Shown here: one piece after another, positions 34,601 through 43,600 of the stretch
Numbering within the stretch: position 1 is the stretch's first letter
How the letters are laid out: each line of letters starts with the position of its first letter
Assembly: GCA_007258455.2 (NCBI GenBank)
Contig: VDFB02018306.1
Span: 1 to 64,000 of the forward strand
From: Sequoia sempervirens
Lineage: Eukaryota; Streptophyta; Pinopsida; Cupressales; Cupressaceae
Direction: 5' to 3'
Length of the DNA stretch: 64,000 nt
Notes under the pieces: model-generated
Databases searched by the model: none
Seen by the model: only the letters and a program-made list of their open reading frames with translations
What the model was told of the DNA's origin: nothing
Position numbers and translations under genes: made by a program

Positions 34601-37600
34601 TTAATTGTTTTGGAACCTATGGAAACTTGTCTTAATGAATGTATCAAAGGGCCACACTCATGTTGCATGTTTCAATACAACATCGAAGTCAAATCAAAGT
34701 AAGACTTAATGGGGAAAAATACAGACAAGTAAAGTATTTGTCAAAAAGAAGAATATGTCAAAGTGGAAAATAATAGGTGGGCCCCACATGAGAAAAAAAT
34801 GCTCAAAGGATGGAAGAGGCAAAATATAAAAAAATGAATAAAGTTCTCCCTTTTATCATTCTACAACAAAGTATTCCTAAGTTGACCATACAAGAACCAT
34901 TGAAGAAACCAATTACAAATTATAATGCTCAAATTGAAAAAGAATTCAATTGGAATGGGTGGCAAGTTACATATGTCTCCTTGCAACTCTTAAGATAACC
35001 TACATTCTTTCTTATGATTGTCATTGTGTTCCAAGGAGGAGTCCACTGCTTGCACTTACTTTGACATCTCATCACAACAATAGACAAACACTTTGGATTC
35101 AACCTCCTTTGATAAGTTGATCTTGAGACCATTCACTAGCTCCATTACAAATTGATGGAGACGACATTCTCGCTTAGCTAATGAAAGTGCCCAAGATGTA
35201 GTTGAAGAATGCCTTGATCTAATTCTTAGTTTTGTTGATGTCGTGGAGAAGATACATTCCAACAACAAGCAATGAATAACTTAATGCTTGTGCAACATCG
35301 AATACATTTCCCTTGCCTAAGGATTGATTAGGGTCCAAAACTATCCTTGCAATGGTGGCCCAAATCCAACCTCAAGAGAGCCACCCACCTCCTTTGCAAG
35401 TTCCCAAATTTACATGACCAGCAATATTAAATTTGGATTCCCAATTTCTTTCTCCAAAAAAGTAGAGTTCTCCAACATATCCTCTCAATACACCATCTTC
35501 TTGCCTACACTTCAGCTTCCTAGAATTGTCAATATCCTTTGGCACCTACCTTTTTCCCTTCCTAGACTTCATGGGAGCAACCACGCGGAAGGAGAAATAG
35601 ATAGAGAGATAGCACACACCCCACCAAATGACTAACACATCCAAAATGCAATCTTCATACCGAATGAGGACAAGATATTGACCATCTCCAAATATTGTCA
35701 TCATCAACCCGTGGTCTAATTCATCACACAAATGCAATTAATGTCCTATTGCTAATATTGCCTCCATAATGAGAAATAGCTCTAAATTGCACAATATCAT
35801 CACCCCTTATCATACCATCTTAACCTTTACTATCTTCAATCAAAACAACTCAGACCTTAATGGGAAAATCATCTTGCCAACTCATTTGCTCTCTTCCCAC
35901 TTTCTCCTCTAAGTTTACCCCTTGGTTGGCTGCCCAGTTAGCAATCGTATTCTTTTTATATGAGTAAAGGAGATCTTCTCAAAGTGGCATACCAGTTCTG
36001 CCCCCTTTGATAATATGTCATCTAGTTTCCATCCCTTGTAGAAGCCTTTCCTTATACACTTGTTTGTGATTTCGAAATCCCCCTCCACCTCAAGGTTCCT
36101 CAAATTTGTACTTACTGCAATTTTCAAGCCCCTCACTAGTGCCCTCGCCTCTGCAATATTGTTGGTGTTTGTGCCAAAGTCAAAAGCCACAATAAGCGAA
36201 GTTTGGCTATTACAATCCCTAAACACTACCCTGCCACCCACCACTCCTAGATTCCCCTTGGCTGCCCCATCAAATTCATTTTTACTACATTGTGTTTACG
36301 GGGGGGGGGGCATAGAACCTTATCCTTCTTGCTCATGGGGTTCTTATTCGAAGACTCTTGCAGCCACCATTTGTTTCAAGGCCAAACTTATTGAGCCTAT
36401 TTTGCCATGAAGGATTTGGTCTCCTCTCTTTAATTGATTCCTAAATCATCAATCTGGGATTCTATTATGTCCCAAATCTATTCTTCCTTGGCTTCCTTAT
36501 CCAAAAAGATTCTCCTACCCCTTTCTAACTAAATATTTCAAATAGCTAAAGCAAGGAAGTGAGGTCAAGAGTGGTGACAACCCTTTTAAAAGCTCCTTCA
36601 TAGTCCTTGAAAGATGGCCACCCAAACCCCAACATTGAAGAAACTAGCAACAAATTTTCCAATAAAAATTGTAGCGGATGAAAATGTGTTCATTATTTTC
36701 TTCAACCTCCTTGCATAAGTTGCACTTGGTGGGTCCCAATTTACCCATTCTCATTAGTCTATCCAAGGTGAGAGTAGGTGAGAGTTCTATCTTTAATTAC
36801 CAACCACATAAAAGTGTTTCTAGGACGGGGAAGGTGAAACGATAGGGGACGTGTTTCAGGGATGTCTGTCCAAGGGCCATTTTTTATTAAACTAACTATC
36901 GAGCTTTTGTTAATGCTCAATCATTTCCTATTTTTATGCTTTTGTATGTTTCTGTTCTCTCCTGTAAATCTACTCCTCTAATCACGTCCTATGATTATGA
37001 TTCTTCTCTTTGTAATATCTATTTGTACATCCTTTACAGTTAATGAATATTATTGGAATCATATAGTTTACCAAACTAATATGGTATCAGAGCGGGAATT
37101 CTTTCTTGTGCTCTTTGTTTTTTTTCGTTTTCAAAAAATTGCGTCTCAGTCTTGAGCGTTATTTTTTTTTTGTTTGCTCGTGATCGTGCATCATCTTGAG
37201 CCGTGTGATCTCCAGGAACCCACGTTTTCTGTCTGGTCACGATCTCCAGGAACCCACGTTTTTTGTCTGGGCGCAATCTATGTCCTTTGGGCCGCAATTT
37301 TTTTATCAGTAATCTGGCGCAATTATTTTGTGCAATTTGGGCGCGATCTCTCTGCAGTCTTTTCTGCCTACGTTTGTTCATCTTGCGTGATCTCTCTTCA
37401 GTTTTTTCTGCGCGCGAAGGTTTTGATATTTTCGTCTGGTTTATGTGTTTTTGGTTTCTATGCGCGATTTGGGGCTGTTTGATTGCGTTTAGTCTCCCAT
37501 TCTGAGCACGTGATTTCTAAGCTCGTTTTTGCTACGTTTTTTAGAGGCGGCTAGGGTTTTTGATAAATCCTCAGCTTGGAGTCAAATTTTTTTTCTGACA

Positions 37601-40600
37601 GCAGATTATTTCTAGTTTTTTGAGAAAATTTCTGGGTTGGTCTTCATTTTTTCTGGGTCTGTCAGAAATCCGTACATTGGGATTCGCGCCAATTGTACAT
37701 GTTTTCTTGCCTCGGGATTTGAATGTATTTTTCAATCCTTGCCTTGGAATTCGTGTCATCAGTATTTCAGGTATTTTTTGTACCTAGGGTTTCGTGTTTT
37801 CAATATATAGAAATTCTTGATTGTGCCTCGAAATCCGTGTTCGGATTTTTTCTTGAGTTCAGGGTGTGTTGTCTCAAATTTTGTGCCGTATATCTACATG
37901 CGTCATCTTTGTTTTTCATGCTTCGAAAAGCATGCAACATGGCCTCTTTGACCAACATCATGTTGAACAATAGTTAGAAGTTCAATGGTCGCAATTACAA
38001 CACATGGAAGCAACGTATGATGACAATATTTGAGTATCGATGTCTTGACCAGATTGTTTTGGGCACCATGACACGATCTCCAATAGTTGATAAGGATCAG
38101 GTGAAGTTTGATGAGCAAAATCGGGAAGCCGTTATGCTCATAAAGTTATCAGTCACTGATGACCAGTTACCTCAAGTTCCTTCAGGTAAATCAGCGAAGG
38201 AGATTTGGGATCTCTTGAAAAATCTTAATGAGACTTCCGACAAGAGTCGTGCATTCTTTATGAAGAACATGTTGTTTTCCATCGTCATGGATGAGAATAC
38301 ACCTCTGCAGGCACACTTGACCAGGATCAAGGACATTCGAGATCAGCTCGAGGCTATTGGTTGGAAAATGGAGGAAGAAGATATGGTGGTGATCACTCTG
38401 AAGAGTCTGCCACATTCGTATGAGCACTTTATTGAGACGCTCAACATTACAGCGACTAATGTTGACTTGACATTTCCAGATCTTTGCAATAAACTTCTAC
38501 AGCAGGATCGATGGAAACAACAGTTTGGTACTAGTGCCACTTCATCCTCTTCAATGCAGGCATTCCCTGCAAAGACATTTCAGAAGAATAAGGGCAAGCC
38601 TTCGTCCTTTCAGCAACACAATTAGGGGCAATCTTCAGATTCTTCGAAGTCGAAGAATATTCAGTGCAATTATTGTCACAAGTTTGGCCACATGAAGAAG
38701 GATTGCCAAAAATGCTTGGCCTCTGCACAAGGCAAGCAAGGAGAATCTAGACCGCAAGCACATATGGCGGAGCACACTGAGTAGAATGAGTTTGCCTTCT
38801 TTGCACTCATGGCAAAGAGTCCTACAGATCCTGCAAACTCTTCTACTTGGTACATTGACTTTGGTGCTTCACGCCATTTCACGCATCGTCGGGATTGGTT
38901 CATTCAGTACACGCCTTTCAGAGATTCAGTTATCTTTGGAGGTGGTGCAGAGTATACTGTTGTCGGCAAGGGCAACGTTTAGATTCAATCTGGTGGGAGA
39001 AATTTGATATTTCTCAATGTATACTTTGTACTTGGCATGGAGATGAACTTACTTTCTGTAAGTCAGATTATGACTCACTCTCCTCAGTTGGAAATAGTCT
39101 TCAGTATACATACATGTAGTATTGTTGACAGAGAGACACAAACTACCATCATTTAGGGACTTGAGGATCATGGTCTTTATAGACTTGTTGATTCTAGTGA
39201 TTCTCAAGAGCACGCTATGGCAGCCAGGAGCACTTCTATTAGCAGTCTCTGGCATCAGCGTTATGGGCACCTAAACATGCACTATCTCTCTTAGTTATCA
39301 CGAGATGATCTTGTTGGTGGTCTACCTGCAATTCAAACTCAAACTCATGGAGTTTGCGAGGCTTGTCAGGCTGGAAAGCAACATCGGACTCCTTTCTCCG
39401 ATGGCGACTCATGGCGGGCTTCAAGGGTTTTACAGTTGGTCCACGCTGATGCCTGTGGTCCAATGCACACACCCTCCGTCACTGGATCTAGGTATTTTTT
39501 GCTTTTTGTTGATGATTTTAGCAGAAAGATGTGGGTGTATTTTTTGAAGCTTAAATCAGAGGTGTTTAGCATATTTTAGCAGTTTAAGGCCTTGGTGGAA
39601 AAAGAGTTTGGTTCTTCTATTATTACTCTCAGGTCTGACAATGGAGGGGAATTTTGTTCCAAAGATTTCTCCACATTCTGCGCTGCACATGGCATAAAGC
39701 GCCAATTCACAACACCTTACACCCCTCAACAGAATGGTGTAGTCGAGCGTCGCAATCGCACCATTACAGAAATGGCACATTCTATGTTGGAACATAGACA
39801 TGTTCCTAAGAAGTTCTGGGCTGAAGCAGTGTATACTGCTGTATATCTTTTGAACAGATCTCCTACTCATGCTGTGAAGAAGATGACTCCTGAAGAAGCT
39901 TGGTCTAGACGTAAGCCGAACATTAGTCACTTGAAGGTTTTTGGCTCCACAGCTCATGTTTGGATTCCTGATGCTCAGCGCACTAAGTTGGATTCCAAGA
40001 GCCAAAAACTCATGTTTACAGGTTATAGTGAGAACCATAAGGCATACAGATTGATAGATACAGACACAAATCATCTAATCTTCAGTCGTGATGTTGTGGT
40101 TGATGAGAATGGTGGGCTCTTCTATCAGTCTTCTCCTGTTTGTTTTGAGGATCAGCCTCAGACAGATTCTGATTTGGGTGTTTATCTTCCACTTGGTCCA
40201 CTTTATGGGAGGGATTCCGTAGAGGTGCAAGTACCTCAGTAGCCGCTTCTATCACAGATCCCTATTCAACACGATTTGGATGTTCTTCCAGATATGTCAG
40301 TTCCAGTTGATCCAGTAGAGGTTGTAAACTCCTGATTTTGATATTGGTTCATCTACTCTACGGCCTAAATGGTGGGCTTCGACAATTGGTTCACTTCATG
40401 ATGATGAGTTACTAGAGGGTAGATCTGCTCGGAATAAGAGCAAACAGCAAAATACAGTAAATTTTGCTCTTATGGCCAACTTTCATAGCATTTTAGAGCC
40501 TCAAACATATACAGAGGCTAAAGGCACATCTGAGTGGGAATAGGCTATGATAGCTGAACATCAGAGTCTCATGCAGAATCACACTTGGGAGCTTTCAGAT

Positions 40601-43600
40601 CTTCCGCATGGGAAGAAACCCATAGGCTGCAAATGGGTTTATAAGGTTAAGTATAAGGCTGATGGAACCCTTGACAGATACAAGGCTAGGTTGGTAGCCA
40701 AAGGGTTTTCACAGCAAGAGGGTATTGACTATGAGGAGACTTTTGCTCCTACAGCCAAGATGAGTACCATTCGGCTTGTCCTCTCGATAGCAGCTCAGTT
40801 TGGATGGAAAGTCCATCAAATGGACGTAAAGAGTGCCTTCCTCAATGGTGAATTGTGGGAAGAAGTTTACATGACAACCTCCTGGTTTCAAGGTTGCTGG
40901 TAAAGAACACCAGGTATGCAAATTGGTGAAAGCACTCGATGGACTTAAGCAAGCACCACAGGCTTGGTACATGAAGATTGATCAATACCTTATTGATCAT
41001 GGCTTTCAGCGAAGTCCTTCCGACTCTAATTTGTATTTCAATCGAACTGGTGATGATATCTTATTTCTAGTTGTCATGTTGATGACTTAATCATTACTGG
41101 CAGTTCAGATCATTTGATTGAGGAGATCAAACATAATCTCAGTCAATCATTTGACATGACAGATTTGGGACTCCTTCATTATTGCCTCGGTATAGAGGTT
41201 TGGCAGTCTACTGGCAGTACCTTCATTTCACAGTCGAAGTATGCCAAGAGCTTGTTGGACAAGTTCCGAATGATAGATTGCAAACCAGCATCTACACCTA
41301 TGGAGAAAGGGTTGAAGTTATCAACTCAGTTGGATTCACCCGTGGAGAATGAATCAGAATTCAGGCAACTTGTGGGCAGCCTCATCTATCTCGCTGCCAC
41401 TAGACTTGACCTTAGCTTTGCAGTGAGCTACATCTCTCGCTTCATGTCAGCCCCTAAAGTTGAACATTGGGTTGCAGCGAAGCGTGTGTTGAGATATGTG
41501 AAAGGCAAATCTGACCTTGGCATTTTATATGGGAGGTGCAAAGATCCAAAGCTATTTGGTTATACAGACTCAGATTGGGCAGGTTCTGTTGATGACAGGA
41601 AGTCTACTTCAGGGTATGTATTCAGTTTGGGTACAGGTGCAGTTACATGGACCAGCAAGAAGCAATAGGCAGTGGCTCTCTCCTCGACTGAAGCAGAATA
41701 TCGAGGAGCTGTTAAAGCAGCTTGTGAGGCAGTTTGGCTTCGAAGGATGCTCACGGACATGCAAATGTCTCAAGCAAGATCTTCCCCCTTATATTGCGAC
41801 AATCAAGTGGTGCTGAAACTCGCCAAGAATCCAGTCTTCCATGAACGGACAAAGCATGTTGATCTTCATTGTCACTTCATTCGCCAGCTTCTCGAAGACG
41901 GATCCATAGCATTGCAATATGTTTCGACAGAGGATCAGACTTCTGATATTCTCACCAAGTCTTTGAGCCCGGATAAGTTTGTCAGATTTAGGGGGCATCT
42001 TGGTGTAGTTGATAGATTAAGCATTAAGGGAGGGTATTAAACTAACTATCGAGCTTTTGTTAATGCTCAATCATTTCCTATTTTTATGCTTTTGTATGTT
42101 TCTGTTCTCTCCTGTAAATCTGCTCCTCTAATCATGTCCTGTGATTATGATTCTTCTCTTTGTAATATCTATTTGTACATCCTTTACAGTTAATGAATAT
42201 TATTGGAATCATATAGTTTACCAAACTAATATTTTTTTGGGGGTGGTGGGGGGATGAATATATATATATATAGTGAGAGAAATGAAGAGATACTCAAATT
42301 TCTGAGTTAATGAACAATATAATAGAAGCGATATAACATGACACTGTTAAAATGATGCTAGATGATGTCAGCAAAAGCCTGCATGCCAACCACATTCCAA
42401 AAAGAAATTGTTTATTTGCACTTCTCACACAATACCACACTGTACCAGAACATGGACAATGCATCTTTAATTTCTTTTGCGACTGACAATAATAACCAGC
42501 TCTAATACAATATTGAAAATTTTGAAGTTTGAGACTTTTTTGAATGATGAAATCAGAAATCCAAATTATTGATGTTAGTGTTAACTGCTATATAACTTAT
42601 ATGATATATCATTAGCTATGAATCCGAATCATAATATATTTATTGTTGTTATACCACTGTTGCTTCCTAATGCCATTGCAAAGATAACAACAGTAGTATA
42701 ACAGTAATAAATATATTTTGGGTACTCTTGACCTAGGCTCTGATACCAATTGTTGCAAAGACAGTTGCCATTGCACCAAAAGATCGACCTGTTAATGCCT
42801 GATACAACTGCCAGAGTTAATGAATCGATGGGAGGTAGTTAAGCCATGTCACGAACCCAAGCGCTGTGTTGCACAGCACAAGGAGACCAAGGGCGCACAC
42901 CTTGCAACAAGGTATAGGAAGGTGGATTCCAAAATATACATGAAATAAGAGCAAATGGTACATTAGTCTGGGAAACAAAACTTGGTATGAATGGAGTTTT
43001 AGAAAATAATTGTAGGGTAGAAGGTACAAGAGCTTTATGGCAATTATGAGGAGATTTGACAATCCTTCCGTTTTCAGTAATTTTTTTATTTGAAGACTAG
43101 CCACAATGAATATAAAAAAAAATTATGCCACAAACTGCTAAAGGGGAAAAAACCCCTGCGAGAATCTGACCTAGTATGGGAGATCCATTCTCTTAGATTT
43201 GCTTTTTAAATATAAGCATGCATAAACTATTAGTGCCATTTCTTAAAAAAATGGCAATGTCAATTTGGTGTGCATCCCTGACAGATGCTCACCCCTCAAA
43301 TTGGAGTGCATCCATTGTCTTAAGATATGATGGTGCCATGCCTCAAATATCGAAGCATTAACCCCAAAACAATGAGACTAGCTCCACACAAACACCAATT
43401 ACATGCCAAGGCAATGCATGTCAACTACAATTACATTAATTGCAAAAAAATCACAATAAGTCGCCAGTAATTGCAAATTGGCCATCCGTGCATTTTTTAC
43501 ACGAAAAAATAGCAATTTTAGGAAAACCTCATGGCTCCTGATTTTCAGTAGAAAATTGTGATTTCTTTGTCTATTTATCATGTTTAAATTGCCAAAAATT

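Larger units (their letters stand above)
36885..42231 (+). mobile_element. Copia #4, full-length, young, non-canonical TA...TA LTRs
   Basis: Two 197-bp LTRs (36885-37081 and 42035-42231) differ at only three positions. Each starts TATTAAAC and ends CTAATA. The primer-binding site TGGTATCAGAGCGGG follows the 5' LTR immediately, and the polypurine tract AAGGGAGGG abuts the 3' LTR, which fixes the ends without doubt. Flanking TTTTT on both sides is a possible 5-bp target duplication. All gag-pol domains are present in order, but premature stops and three frameshifts inactivate it. Confidence 0.95.

Noticed and set aside
32864..36840. The DUF4283 fragment and the LINE RNase H fragment as parts of one LINE.
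   Set aside because: Both are on the minus strand, but ORF1 lies on the 3' side of ORF2, the wrong order. They are treated as separate fragments.
37076..37505. Overlapping ORFs on both strands after the Copia #4 primer site.
   Set aside because: This is the untranslated leader of the retroelement. CG-rich composition removes stops by chance, and gag begins at 37939.
34271..42910. The Met-tRNA primer-site fragments as traces of a plant pararetrovirus.
   Set aside because: Both are preceded by LTR-like sequence ending in CA, and no pararetroviral coding motif is nearby. An LTR retrotransposon explains them better.
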